NCBI GenBank assembly: GCA_947034895.1
Contig: OX344762.1
Location: 73,092,981-73,156,980 of the forward strand
Length of the DNA stretch: 64,000 nt
Reading direction: 5' to 3'
Origin: Rhytidiadelphus loreus
Lineage: Eukaryota; Streptophyta; Bryopsida; Hypnales; Hylocomiaceae
Below are positions 11,706-24,543 of the stretch, one piece after another; position 1 is the stretch's first letter; each line of letters begins with the position of its first letter. The position numbers were made by a program, and so were the translations under genes. The notes under the pieces were generated by a model. It searched no databases. It was not told where the DNA came from and saw only the letters and a list, made by a program, of their open reading frames with translations.

Positions 11706-14700
11706 ATGGCGCACACAGACAAGGACTTAGTTTATCGGCAATTAGGCAGCTACACCCCAAGCTGCGTGCTACCAGCCAAATATCGGCCTTTGGTATGTCG
11801 GGGACAGAGGATCAGTGACCAAACCCCAAGATCACAATTTGATGCGAAGCGAAAGGCCGGAGATTGCAACATTGACTTGTGGCTTGATGGCAGTATTTAT
11901 CCCGAGAACCCAACGACTGGGCAGACTCCACCATTTCGCGACTTGAAGGGATTTTTGTGTTTCTTAGGTGATGGACTAAATGGCTTATTTGGTTACACCT
12001 CTTCGTTGCAGAATGGATTGGATCCTCTCATGACTCAGTACAAGGAGCATTGCGCCCTATTACTTCGCTTGGTGGAGCAATTTAAGGAAGAAAGGTCTGC
12101 GCTTCAATTGGAATTTACAAGAGAGAGAGACGCACTTCTCTCTAGGTGTATGCAGGATAGGCAATTTTTTTCCCAGTTTGTTTCGTCTCTGCAATCTCGC
12201 TTCCATGAAACACAGTTAGTATACCAAGAGCAAATTCGACATTTGAAAGCCAATATTGCTAAACATGTTGCAGACAAAGTGCGACATAATGAGGAGGTTT
12301 CTGTGGAACTTGAATTATTTAGAGAGAGTTGCTCAAAGGAGGTGCAAGTGTTGCACAACAATTACCAATCCCAACTTATTGATTTGAATAGAGAATTGTT
12401 GAAGAATAGGAATGATCTTTCAAAATGCCAAATGAAGTGCATCAAGTTGTTGAAATCACCATTTCGCAGAACTCAATGTCGACAGAAAAAAGATGTCTCG
12501 GATTTGTCTCAAACATCTGGCTATACTCGTCGATTGAAGGCTGCAGTCAGGTAAAGTTTTGTCACCCAAAGATCTTAGATCTGATTGCTTGATTTAATTG
12601 TGATAACAAACCTTAGTATAATCTGGTTTCTCCCTTCCTTCTTCCTTCTATAGCATGCCTCATACTCGTGTTTGCTACAATTTCTGAATGCATATGTACC
12701 TTGTTTTAAAATTGGAAATTGATTTTTTTGGGCCAAGCAGGGACATACTTCAATCCAATACCGTCCAAGCCATTAGGCAAGAGAATTCAAGTACTGGATC
12801 AAGAAAACGCTTGTATGGTTCTCTAGACCAACAAAAGTCTACAGGCATAGCACTTGCAAACATCCTCTCGGTTGGAGAAGCGGCGGTCCTTATGGAGACT
12901 TCTAAGTACAGAAAAGTAGGAACTGATATTACCAACACACACCTCAAGGCTGTGGGTAATGCAGTGGGGCCTCAAGAGGTTTTAGGAACCCTTGATCGAA
13001 GTGGCGTCTCACACACTGGGTATGCTGCTCTATTCAAAACACTGAAGAATGGATTATGTTTAGTTGACAAGAACTTGATCTTCAAATCACTTCCAAATCC
13101 TTTCAGAGTGAGTTGATTTTTTTCTTTACACCATTTGCTTTAATTTCTCAAAGATGTTAATTCTATTGGTATGTTAATTTCCAGTCTAAATGTCTTAAGT
13201 ACTTAGGGCCTTATTTATTGTGTAAAAGTAGCACATGTTGTCTGATATTGTTTAGCCATACTCTATGTGAAGGTCGGGCTTTTGAGGACAGAGATGAACT
13301 CCAATCTACGCCAATATGTAGGAGACTACTACCACATTAAAAATTCTTGGGAGATTCCAGAGACTCCCCAACAGAAATCTGAAAAGAAATCAGGTCCAAC
13401 GCATCTGCACTTGGATGAACCAATTCTTTATTTGTGGATATTGAGACTGTTCAACGGTCTATGGTACGAGTATATAAAATGACGCTTGAAGGTACTTTTC
13501 TAAACCTGTTGAATTTCTAGTTGTTGAGTTTACAATACCGTAGCTTGATTGTTGCATAGAATTGCCCAATTGCCCAATTATTTTAAACTAAGTGATGGAA
13601 GCATTCCTGTGCAGAGGTAAATAATGGTCCACTGATATTTGTCCTTAAAATGGACGAAGCAGAGATCGTGAAACAAGAAAAGTTGGAGCGAATCAACATA
13701 ACTCTGATGAATCGGGCCCTGAAGGAACCTAATCTCGACAACAAAGACAAAAGGTACTTCTCTGTGCAATCAGAAGGTGACATCTGGCTAGTGGCATCCT
13801 TCCAAGTTGTGAAAGAATCTCATGCTTGCCTCAAGTGGGTGCTAGATCAAATCAGTATCCCTACTCTCATCAAAGCCCAGTCAAGTGGTCAGAAATTAGT
13901 TGTTGACGGCATTGGTGACTTCTCTGTTGAATGGCACCTTGCATGTGACATGAAAACAATCAAGTGTCTCTACGGTTTGAGTCATGGCTCGACTGCTCAA
14001 TATCCTTGCATCTATTGCTGGCAACAAAGAGCACAGACAACAGTGCTCAGTAAGGCAGTAACAACTAATCTCGGAAGTCGGAAGCAGAGATGGAACGATG
14101 GACTCTTTTCAAATTCGATAGTAGCAGAGCCATTGAGAGGGTCTGTTGGCAGTCCTGACGGCAAAGGGAAGTGGGACCCTATACTAGATATACCGATTAC
14201 CCGTGTCCACTTTTGTACGTTACATGCCCAATGTCGTATAGTTGAAAAAATAATCCATCTTCAGATTTGTTACGTCTGGACCATCAAGGATACAATTCAA
14301 CGAAACGAAGCCATTTCTGCGATGGAACATGCTCTTTCTAAGATTGGTTTAGCAGGGGGCTTTGTTGTACTTACCAAGGATGCTAAGTTGTCCGGAAAGA
14401 ACTCAGATTTGCCATCAAAATTGTCATTCAATGGCAGTCGATGTAGGAAGTTGTTCAAGCCTAGTTCATGGTCTCAATTAGACAACGTTTGGAAGGACAT
14501 ATGTAATGTTGAGAGGAATAATACAAATCACGGGGCTGCAAAAAAAGATAGACAAGACATGTGGACTGCCTTTTCTGACTTACAGGTGTACTTCACTGGA
14601 TTGGTTTTAACGGCAGAACAATGTGCAGCCTACAAAGGCATTGTTGAAAAGTGGGGCAAGGCTTATGTAAAAGCCTTTGGTGAAGCTTCTATCACGCATT

Positions 14701-15352
14701 ATGTGGTGAGCCCTATCATATTAATCTTGCCAATTATAGAATTAGTAATGAACTTTCACTTTTGATTCTTTGTAGCATATTATTACTTTTACAAAAATGT
14801 GTAGATTGTTTACGAGATAGACTTCACTAGAATGTATATGTTATTCATAAGTTGGGCTTCATATGTGTATCCTTGTGGCTTTACTATAATTTTTAACATT
14901 CAATTTGTTGTGTTGCTTTGCAGCATGTCCTTGTTAAGCATTCTTCTTGGTTTGTCAGTAAATATGGTAGCCTAGCCATTTGGTCAACACAGGGGATGGA
15001 GAAGTCCCACTACGCAGCAAAGACAGCCTACCACAAGCATACCCAACATTCTGTAGGTAAAAATCGATCCTCAGCAATAATTCAGACTTATGAATGGTGG
15101 TTCAGGGTAATTCAACATCGAGAATACGACCAAGAGAAGAAGGTTGTGTATTGTGATCAAGCTGAAGGTGTGACTGCTTCTAGACGCCAAAGTTTCCTCA
15201 CTTCAGAGGCAAGCGCCAAGCATGCATTGTGGAGGTCTACACGAGTCAGACATGGTAGTAGGTGGGCTCCAAGTCAGTCAAATATTCTTGGTGAAGTAGA
15301 AAGTGACGATCACTTAGATAGTGCCACAGTGCTGAATACTTTGCTACAGTAG
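11706..15352 (+). CDS. Coiled-coil protein fused to a transposase-like domain
   Basis: I read this as one plus-strand gene. Exon 1 is 11706-12550 (ATG in MAHTDKDLVY, donor GTAAAG). Exon 2 is 12741-13107. Exon 3 starts at 13273 with an unresolved end. Exon 4 runs from about 13612 to 14705. Exon 5 is 14924-15352, ending in TAG. Exons 1 and 2 join in frame (1212 nt together). Exon 1 encodes a unique N-terminus and then a roughly 140-residue coiled coil rich in Glu, Gln and Arg. Exons 4-5 carry a globular region with LVVDGIGDFSVEWHL, a YPCIYCW cysteine pair, an HFCTLHAQC segment and TQGMEKSHYAAK. That arrangement (a GD.K...GL stretch, CP.C pair, late E.SH motif) recalls transposase-derived proteins found in many eukaryotes; this is from memory, and the superfamily is not assigned. 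The coding sequence appears free of lesions, unlike the neighbouring hAT copy, so a domesticated gene is possible. Alternatively it is two adjacent genes. Confidence 0.5.
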
Positions 15353-16002
15353 ATTATAGGGCCCTATGCATTTTGAAGCTACTCATTAAGCTGACGTCAT
15401 CGTGTGTTAAATTCTGCTCAAAAGTAACCTGGCCAACAAACAGATCAGCCTTATCCTAGGCTACCTTCTAGTATCTTGGCTCTTCGTTCAATCCTTCTAG
15501 TTCTAAGTTCCGTTTCCTTCTTCCTCCTAGCCCTTGGGCGTGTACTTGCCTTTGGGTGATTTTTCAAATCAGTAAAGGACTAAAGGTCCAGTCGATAATG
15601 AGTTTCATCTACTTGGTTACAGTAGAAAATGATTGTCAACAAAGTCACAGCTAGTTGTTAAAATCTCATGAGTATCTATAATGGCATGTGTTGCAAACAA
15701 GTGTACACAATTGAAATATAATATATATTCATGTTGAAAGCTTTCCTTAGAGTACCTCGAGGTACATAGTACATTTCCTCTTTAAATTAAATACTAGCCA
15801 ATTGGTAGTACAAGTTACATTCATGATGAAGAAAAGGTGTCCTCAACCAATGGATATAGAGTTTCATGCTCCAAACCATAATGATTATAAGCATTCATTT
15901 TGAGCAGAGATAGGGGAATTGTCTTGGTGATTTAATTTTGAAGTACAATTGAAGCAATTTATTGGGGTCTCTAAATTTCATTATGAGGGGCACTTCTTGA
16001 GC
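15353..16002. other. Intergenic spacer, nothing recognised
   Basis: A probable 3' untranslated region of the upstream gene is followed by AT-rich sequence leading into the 3' end of the hAT relic. No repeats or conserved sites were identified. Confidence 0.4.
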
Positions 16003-17532
16003 TCAAAATTTTCCTAATGCCAGAGAAAGAAGAACCTCGATATGAGAAAGGTAATCAAAATTTGTAGCTGCGGCAGAGTGGCCTTTCTGACCAGCAACAA
16101 CCATATCAACGCCCATCTTTATAAGAAGTATCTTGTATTCCGCCATTATACGTTGGGTAGGACTACGCATGGAAATCCACCTTGTTTCCACATTTCGGAC
16201 CATCTTCCGTCCCTTAGTTTCCATTAGATCTGCAAGCTTCTGAAGCTCAATGTGTCTCTTGTGAGAACAACAGAAGTAAGAATACAGCGATTGGCAAAGA
16301 GCCTCCAAGCGGGACACCATAGGGTAGTTGGACAACGTCTCAACCACAAGGTTGATGCAATGTGAAGCACAACTGGCCCCGAGACAATATGGTGCCCACT
16401 TTTCACATATCTTCGTAGAAACGCTAGTTTTCGGACCCTAGAAGGTGCTCACGCCATCTGCCCCGAATGACACCAACTTACCTGCAATGTCCTCACGAGA
16501 GAGGCCACCCTCTGCAACCAAAGCTTGCATTATAACATTAGTAAGATGATTGGCAGTGCCACAGTCAGCCACGCATGAAAGATGAAGAAGATGAAGGACA
16601 ATCTCCCATCCATCAACTACATAGATATGCACTCCAATCCAAGAGGTGTTGTCCACTGCAATCACCTCGTCCGCGTTGATAGAGACAAAGCGGGCATTTT
16701 GAACTACAACTTTCAAAGCAGCCAAAATACAAGAATGAAGGTGCTCCACCATCTCCCACCCAGACGTCTCAAACTAGTGTTTTTTAGGCACATTCTTTAC
16801 CTTCAAATGCCTCAACAAAAACTGCTCACGCTCGTAGTCACACATAGGGTAGCCAAAATTCAAAACCTGAAAGAGAGAAGAAAATTGAACTCCCTTTCTA
16901 TACACTTCGCCATCGAAGCCAGCCATCAACTGGTCTGCCACGCTGCCTCCAAGCCACCGCCCCGCCCACAATTTAGTAAACTGCAAGTGCTTACAGTTAC
17001 GTTTCACAAACGTGTTTGCCTTCTTCAAATTTGAGAAAAGATCTACATTAAGCTTGCAAGTCTTCTTGCCTTCATGTTTTTCAAGGTTATTAGCTTTTGG
17101 AACCATCACCTTACGTCGACTACTCACAGCGCTGCAGGTTTTGCATATCACCCCTGTGAGATTGCCTGTTGCGTCGAATTCCGCTTCAGTCCACGTGAAT
17201 TTGCAGGCCCACACCTCCTGCCAATGATGCGTGACGGTGCTTGGGGCCACTTTTCTTCTCTTCCCTTTTGGCTTCCCCGGACTGGCAATTTCGAGGTCCG
17301 GCGGCTCCTCATACATTACTGTAGCTTCAAATAGTGAAGGAAAATGGGGCATCACAAAAAGGGAATCGTCAAGGCGCATCTTCGACACCCGCATCACGAC
17401 ATCATCTAGCAGCATGCTCACTGGAGCCTTCGCCACGCCAACAGGAAGGTACTTTCTTAAACCATGTGAGTTACGAGAAGAACCAAACTTGCGGACGCGG
17501 AAGTTTTCGGGCAGATTCAACTTCGGCGCCAT
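16003..17532 (-). pseudogene. hAT-superfamily transposase, decayed
   Basis: Three minus-strand blocks lie in one continuous frame: 17532-16774, 16752-16438 and 16437-16003. They are separated only by two TAG stops, at 16774-16776 (after KNVPKKH) and 16438-16440 (after GADGVSTF). The first block has an N-terminal basic region and a BED-like zinc finger (W...C...CK.C...KANNLEKHEGKKTC). The second begins the RNase H-like core (SINADEVIAVDNTSWIGVHIY and the FGADGVSTF motif), and the third has SHCINLVVETLSN, NVETRW and ISMRSPTQRI. Such motifs are typical of plant and animal hAT transposases that cut and paste DNA. The frame ends in TGA at 16003-16005, well short of a C-terminal dimerisation domain, so the copy is truncated as well as interrupted. 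Terminal inverted repeats were not located. Confidence 0.8.
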
Positions 17533-19528
17533 TGCAACACCCGAGCCCTACACAACAAAAGACAAGAAGAGAAGACAGAACTCGAAGTAGCAAAACAAAA
17601 AACAAGTACAAAACCAGATTCAAGTCATTCCAGAACTCATGAAAAAAAATATGTCAACCAAATTGAAGCGGCGCGCGAAGAAAGAACCACAGCCAAAGAA
17701 GCGATTCACGGAAGCAAGTGAAGGAAGTGAAGCAGATGACCTTGAACACCGCAGCAACCCCCTAAAATGCACCCCAGTGAGGCAGTGATTCCACTCAACG
17801 GCGCTCACCTCCAATGGCCCAAAACTCAAGAATGCAAGAAATGAAGAATTAGACACTCCAGCACGACACCACGCCACGATGCCAACCGCCCAAAGCCCCA
17901 AACCTTGAAATTTGAATCTATAATCAAGAGCGGAAGCCTCCATTTCCAAATTGGCGTGAATGAGCGAGAAATCCAAAACGACAATGTTTCACAATTGTCA
18001 CAAATCACAACATTCAGGAAGTAGCAGCGATCCGCCTGGGGTGCCAAACTGCCAGAGCGCCTCCAATTTTGGAGTTCCAAACTTGGGATTCCCAAATTTC
18101 CAACATTCAAAGCAAAACCGCCTAGATCTAGAATCAACTTCCTGTTCAAAACACATTCAATGCCAGATTAAACATTGCACTCTAGTAGTAGCAGTAATTG
18201 CAGAACAACACAAGAAATGAGTGCTAAACCCCAAGGCGCGAAGGAAAAGATAGCTCGCGAAAACCTGAGGAACGAAGGAGAAGACAATGCATGAAGGAGG
18301 AGACAACATGCGAAATCAATGGCCACGATCTAACCACCAAAGCTAAGATCGGACGGCCCAAATAAGGTACTCGCTAACCCTATTTCCATGTGGTCCTAAA
18401 CCTACTAACCTTGTTTTTCGTGTGGCAGGGGATGAATGCGAAACTACAAGGCGATGAAGACAAATTTTGGCAACCTGTTCCTAAAAAAGTCGAAAAACTT
18501 GCTCAAAATTTCTTTTTTACGCAAATTTTTCCAAAGCAAGTTTAGCATGACAATTTTTTTGGTAGAACCGGAGCAAAATTTAGCCACTTTAGGGATCACT
18601 ACTTCAGGATCTCCCTATACATTGCTCTGGACTAGTTTGAGAATGTCCAAGAAAAATTTCAAAAACTTTGACCATATGGAACCCAAGAAATGAGCATTTG
18701 AAGTGAAGAAAACAAATCTTTTTGCTTCTAAAATTTTTGTACTATAGATTGTGAATTAAAAAAAATTTATGTTGAAGAATTGAGTTGAGAATTTGGAAAA
18801 AAAATTCATTAAAGAACCCCATGATTTTCATTCTTACAAAAATTGTTAAGTCAAAGTTGGTACAAGATAGAAGGAAAAACTAAATTGTTGAATTCAATAA
18901 GATGATGTTTCCATATTATGTTTCTCTCGTACTAGTTAACATTATGCAAGCTAGGGTCCAGTGTACGGTGTAGAGACCCACAACTGAAAGACTTTTCAGA
19001 AAAAGACGATTATAAATAAATGCACAGGGAGAAGATGACTGCTGAAAGAAAGACAACAGGGTTGCCACCTGTTCGAAAAGAGGATAGCAGAAAGTATGTA
19101 CAGTACATGGAATGAAGGCTGGCAAATGGGCAACATACACACAAAAAGATCTTCCCTATGCATCCATGCATCCATGTAGTCAATTTACTCAAAAATTAGA
19201 AATCTTGTGCAAAATCAAATTAGTAATCACAATATAGACTAGATGCATTCCTCACAAGTTTGAACAGAAAAGGTTCCTGATTCTGTCCGAAAGAAAGAAA
19301 TAAACAGAGAATCAATATCGAGATTCCACAATAATACTTGGCAAGATCCCGTGCGTGATTGATCGCACTGGAATTAGAATGTGTATTTAGTCACAATATA
19401 TATACAGTACAGAAAGCCCGCCTTAGGTGTCGCTCCTGCCATCTTTACAATAAAGCCCCCAGTTCCAAGTGCAAGCAAAGGTGCGAGCATCGTTACCCTC
19501 AGCTAGCTACCCTGGTATTATGACTACA
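17533..19528. other. Intergenic, hAT flank and repeat fragment
   Basis: 17533-18230 is moderately GC-rich and may be the 5' part of the hAT element. 18480-18910 is AT-rich and includes a copy (18725-18905) of a repeat also present at 43750-43940. The region 18910-19528 probably includes the 3' untranslated sequence of the LENG1-like gene. No coding sequence is credible. Confidence 0.45.
18725..18905. repeat. Dispersed repeat pair member (with 43750-43940)
   Basis: Shares TTGA(A)GAATTGAGTTG(A/G)GAAT, GATTTTCAT, AAAATTGT(T/C)AA, A(C/G)(C)AAGAT...GAAAGAAAAACTAAATT in order with 43790-43925. The two copies have the same orientation. Confidence 0.65.
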
Positions 19529-21074
19529 TCACCTCGCATTGCCGAAGCTTTGATGGTAGTATGGGCGACCGCTTGGGTTGACATTGCCATAACCATTGTC
19601 ACCATTCATTTTCCTGCTGGCGATCACCACCTTGCGAGCTTTATCCCTTTCCTGCTGCTCTCGTTGCACTCTCTCGGCTCTTAACTCTTCTATCGACTTG
19701 CGTCCAGTCTTTGCCTTCTTCTCTTTCCTCTTGGCATGCTTCTCACTTTTCTCTTCCTTTCTCCTGCTTCGCTTCTCGGGTCTTTCCTCGTCTGCATCCC
19801 AAGTTATCAGTCTATCAGCATACAGGGAAAAAAAAAAAAAAAATTCTGCTTTCGAAGACGGGGGATGAGTCGGGAGGGTAGAGCATAGCTACGTCAAGTA
19901 TAAGGTAAAGGATATTAAAACTGTTAGGGGACCTGAGCCGTTTCGTACACTGACCAACAGCAACTCATCTATTCATACACTTGGTGGGACTTATTAGAGG
20001 AAGGTGTCCGCAGGACTTGGCAAACTGTCTATGACTGATCTTTGACGGAATGGAAATGGGGTTGTGTACTGTCACGTATAGTAGTCTGCAAACTCCCACT
20101 TTGGAGTTGCAGAAGAAATTCATGCAGTGATAAAAGTTGATCTCAACAGATTTGGATCTGGTACCCAAAAACCTCTCCACAGCTGTATAGTGATCTCACA
20201 AGAATCACACTCCTACATATTGACTAATGTGTTAAAAGTGACACAAATAGTATCCTCTAGTTTAGATAACAAGTCTGTGCCTTGGTATCTTTACAAGTTA
20301 CAAGCTATGCTCTGACGGGATGAAATCAATAAGATGGGAGTTTCAAGGTATGCATTGGAAAAGAGACATAACAATGGATCTAAGAATGTAGGGTCGAATA
20401 CCTAATGCTGCGGAGAGGAATATTGAATGCAAATCTTAGGCAAAACCCTAATTGAAGCGGTGAATAAGGCATACTATACCAGGACTGTTTGACCTTCGTT
20501 TGCGCGCTCTCTCAGATTGGTCACTCGTTCTGTCGACCATGAAGCGTTTGGTCGAGTACCAAGGTTTCTTCCCACTCTTCCCAACCAACCCACAACCGAA
20601 TTCGTATCCTTCATCTTCAGGAGCACGGACCGCCTTTTCCATCTTTTTGAGCTCCCGAATGTCCTGCTTGTCGAGACCTCCTCTACTGTGCACTTTCAGG
20701 TCGTTTATCCAATCCTTACCGCCCTTGGCTTTCTCACTTGGATCAGTACTAGCAATTTCAAACAAGTTGAAATGTTGTGGTCGAGCAGCTTCGACAACAG
20801 CCTCGGCATCCTCATCCTCTCGTACAATTTCTGGCAGTGGCTGCTCTGCTCCTTCGCTAATTCGTAATTCAAGAGGATCTCGCTTCTTCGCTTGAGCAGC
20901 TTCGCGCAGCTTCTCCAGGCGAGATTCGGCTTCTCGTTGCCGATCTTGCTGCTTCTCGATCGCCTCCTGGCGAGCCGCCTCTTCCTCGTCTCGCTTCACC
21001 TTCTCCCGGTTGTCGAAATTGTACACGTTCCACCGCTTCTGCGGCAGAATGTTGAGACCGCCATGGCCTCCCAT
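19529..21074 (-). CDS. LENG1: LENG1-like nuclear protein (CIR N-terminal type)
   Basis: Two exons: 20480-21074 and 19529-19791, joined CCTG^GT...AG^AC, giving 858 nt and a 285-residue protein. The N-terminus MGGHGGLNILPQKRWNVYN followed by a charged coiled coil (VKRDEEEAARQEA...) is the hallmark of leukocyte receptor cluster member 1 homologues, which share the N-terminal CIR (CBF1-interacting corepressor) motif. The middle has GLVGKSGKKPWY, and the second exon is a Lys/Arg/Glu-rich stretch containing KSIEELRAERVQREQQERDKA, also typical of the family, before ending SFGNAR. LENG1-like proteins are found in animals, plants and fungi and are generally linked to the spliceosome; the exact role is not settled. 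A second ATG immediately upstream (21077) is an equally possible start. It is transcribed divergently from the lambda GST gene. Confidence 0.85.
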
Positions 21075-21861
21075 CACGAAAAGATTCTATGCCCTCTGGT
21101 TTTCAATCTAAACGATCATATCTCTCTCAAAATGATCAACATAGGGCCTACTTATTAAGTTCCATTAAATACAAAACGCTTTACAACCAAGCCTTCCAAG
21201 CGCAAAACCCTAAAATCGAAAAATCGACCGTCAGTTTCCCGTGAAACGGAAACTGCACTCTGATTCAAAACCTAAGCGCTCGCATATCTCCTAAAACGAT
21301 CAACGCAGAGCGTACTATCTCAGGTCCATCACAACACACGAAGCATTCGAACAGCAAGTAACCCTAATATCAAAAAATCTCCCAAGAATTGATCTCCCTA
21401 CTCGTAACAAAAATGCGCAAACTCCAATCCAATTCTGTCAATAAAAGAAACACGATCCTAGACAAGAACTAAAAATCCTTCTGGCCACAAGAAATTTCTA
21501 AAGAAGGCCACATCCAAATCAACAAATATTCGTTCACCGAGCCCCGTAGTCAGTTTCTCGTCACCTTTATACAATCTCCCAGGACAAAGTAGATGAAAAG
21601 TAAAAGTAGGGATCACGCCAACGAACAACCACTCCTGAAACACTTTATCATCCATATAAAGGGATTTCCTTGCTCAATAGGATGATATTCATCCATGCGT
21701 GTCTTCAGAGGAGAGCTTGAGCGTGGCTGGCTATCGCGGGCTTGGCAATTCAGCAACACCAAGATTCTCGACTAATTTAGCAATTGGAATTTGTTTTTAA
21801 GAAAATTTTGACAAGCAGTGGCAGCTCCGTCGCCAACAAGAGTTTTCAGAGATTCTTAGCT
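21075..21861. promoter_or_regulatory. Shared intergenic promoter region (LENG1-like / GST)
   Basis: About 790 bp separate the divergent start codons at 21074 (-) and 21862 (+), so both promoters must lie here. A repeated pattern occurs at about 21080-21180 and 21240-21350: AAACGATCA(T/AC) and CGCAGAGCGTACTATCTC or ATAGGGCCTACTTATTA, then (T)CCATTA/TCCATCA, AACACACGAAGCATT or ATACAAAACGCTTTA. This suggests a local duplication of leader sequence. No TATA box was assigned. Confidence 0.4.
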
Positions 21862-24543
21862 ATGGCGACGCTAATGTCATTTCCTCGTGTATTGAATTCT
21901 GCTCCCGTCGCGGCCAGTCTCTTTCACCATCCGCCCTCGTAAGCCTCGTCTCTTATATTTTCTGCTGTTTTTCTGGACGCGACATTAGGATTAGGTTTTC
22001 TTTTCGGCTAAAAATCAAGATTTGACAGAATGGAATGTTCCCGGTGGTGCTGAAACTCTCGACGTGTGTCGAATGAAGGTTGTCATACATTTCTGTGTCA
22101 CAGGAATGTGCAAATTGATCTGAAGTGGTGAATTGCTATTCAAATTGTATTATTAGCTGACGGGCTGTCATGGCCGCGGATCTGTTGCAAATTACGTCAT
22201 GAAGCACTTTATTATTTTAGAAAAATGAATGGAGGATACTGCCATTATTGAGGATGTGTGTTAGGATACTCGATTTCATTGACTGTGATGTGTCGAAGCA
22301 GCATACAATCTCAGGATGCTTCGAGAATTCACATTTCGCCACCCTGTGAGAGGATTGGGAGACGTTGTTCATCTTTATCAGCCAGGGAATCGCGGTTAAG
22401 TAAACATTCTGGAAGAAAGTTTACGCGCATTGTGGCATCCAGGTAGGTTTTAAAGCGTGCTAAATTCAACTTCGTTTTTGTGGTGATCTTGTTGATGACA
22501 CCAAATGATCAATTGAGTTTGGTTTCGACTGTAATTGTGTGCTCTTCGATGTCTCATTTTGGTGAATTGCAGCTTCGAGAACAGTGGAATTCTTGATTCC
22601 AAATCCCCAAGTCCGACACTTTTCGACGGTACGACTAGGTGTGCGCTTCTCTTCTTTTGTCACGACTTTGTAATTACCTGTGCCAGCAGTTTTTGATAAG
22701 GACTATTGACAAAGGCAATCTGTAGTTGCATGGTTAAATGTATTTTGCCAGAAATATTCTGGGATGAGCGTGATTTGTTGTCTGTTTGGAGAATTCAATC
22801 CTCTAATGGGGGATTGAATGTAGGCTGTACTTCAGCTCCAAATGCCCTTACGCACAACGAGTCTGGGCTGCTGTAAAATACAAGGTAATTGGCATCGTCT
22901 CTCTTTTATTATAGAAGCGAAATAGATGACGAAAATAGTAGAGTTATTTCTTCATCGTTAAATTGCCTGATTAGTTCTGATAATCGAATTGTGATACGAT
23001 GTCTCTTGTCATGCGAATCACGTAGACGACTTCAATATACTGTAATTGGCATGTGCTTAGGTCAAAGTCGGCACTTTAATTAATAACTAATATCTTTCCT
23101 ATTCAGATTTTAAGATATCAGGGACCTTGTGCGTTATGCTTTTCGTTGGAGTGGCTTCGTTACTTGTCTGACAAAATTTTGACATTTCCATTTCTCATTC
23201 GGTTGATGGGTGCAGGGTCTGGATGAAATAGAGTGCGTAGAAATTAGTCTCTCAGATAAGCCTGTATGGTTTAAAGAGAAGATTTACCCTGCTGGAAAAG
23301 TAAGGATGGCACCCTTGATTTCTTCGTCATTCGTTTTTATCGTGTTCAGTAACCTCGATCCAGGACATCGGCTCTCCTATTAGAGAACTTCACACTCGTC
23401 GTTAGAATGTTTCATTGCTTACTTATTAATATGTGGCTGGAGTGTTTCAGGTTCCAGCTCTGGAGCACGATGGTAAAGTGATTGGCGAGAGTATGGATTT
23501 GCTTAATTATTTGGATGAACACTTTCACGGGCCGAAACTCGCACCCACTGTAAGCAATCTGGGACATCTAACCTTGTCGTTATTTTTGCTTCTGCGGGTT
23601 TCTGGGCATCTTTATGGAGCTGGCAGTGTTTAGTTTTGATGGTATGGTTGTTAACGTGAAACGCGAGCAGGAAGAGATCAAGAAACAGGCAGCTGCAGAG
23701 CTTTTAGAGTATACTGATACTTTTAACAAAGTAGGCTTCACAGGATTAAGCATGAAGAATTCTACTCCAGATGAGATCGGTGCAGTTGTAGGTATGGTAC
23801 CTGACGTCAAGTCCTCCGCATCTGAAAACATGATATCCTGCCTCTCCCCTCTCGAAATTGATAACACCGGACGCAGGTGCTGATTGAAATGCAACGGTCC
23901 TACTCACTTATCATATCCATGTCAATCATTGGCTTGTGCAGCTCCTGCGTTCGATTACCTGGAAAACGCCCTTGCAAAATTCTCAAGCGAAGGGCCGTTT
24001 CTTTTGGGAAATTTCGGACTTGTGAGTTGAGCTCTTTTCCCGTCAATCTTCAATTTTGAAGTGCAGTATAGAATTAACTTCATGCTATTGTTTATTTGGA
24101 ATTGATTTTTTTTCCCTCCTGTCAGGTGGATATCGCGTATGCTCCTTTCATCGAAAGATTTGAAGTCGCATTTAGTGGAATTAGAGGCGTCAACATCACA
24201 GCAGACCGACCGAAACTTTTTAAATGGATTGAGGTAACGTACCTACACACAAGTTGAAGTACGAAAAATATCTTAAAATGAGAAGCGTCAACCATTAATT
24301 TGATACATATGTGCTATGTTATCCTTATGGTTTAGCAGCTATGATAATTTATATTTATCCAAGTGCTTCTCAATCTTCTCGAGTGATAGTTTTATTTATG
24401 GATAGAAAATCACTTATCGTGACTTTGAGCAGGCCATGGACAAGGTGGAGGCATATTCCAGCACCAAGATTGAGCGGAGATCTTTGCTTGAGTTGTATAA
24501 AATGATGTTGGTAAGCCCCTTGTTTGAGATTTTAATGAAGTAA
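21862..24543 (+). CDS. GSTL: Chloroplast lambda-class glutathione S-transferase
   Basis: Ten exons: 21862-21938, 22299-22442, 22573-22638, 22824-22884, 23216-23299, 23451-23549, 23671-23791, 23942-24021, 24126-24233 and 24433-24543. They total 951 nt, or 316 residues. The first roughly 85 residues are Ser/Arg-rich, as in a plastid transit peptide. The thioredoxin-like domain follows: LFDGTTRLYFSSKCPYAQRVW, with the catalytic cysteine at about Cys103 (CPYA), then KVPALEHDGKVIGESMDLLNYLDE. The helical C-terminal domain contains YTDTFNKVGFTGL, DIAYAPFIERFEVAF and RPKLFKWIEAMDKVEAY. Lambda GSTs use cysteine rather than serine and act as thiol transferases, deglutathionylating small molecules such as quercetin adducts. 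The last exon is read through a possible GTAAGC donor at 24511 to TAA at 24541-24543; a short extra exon ending LHT is the alternative. Exon 2 has a tandem acceptor (AAGCAG). Confidence 0.88.

Noticed and set aside
20500..20895. Plus-strand open frames over the LENG1-like exon
   Set aside because: Antisense to a strongly conserved coding exon with proper splice sites.
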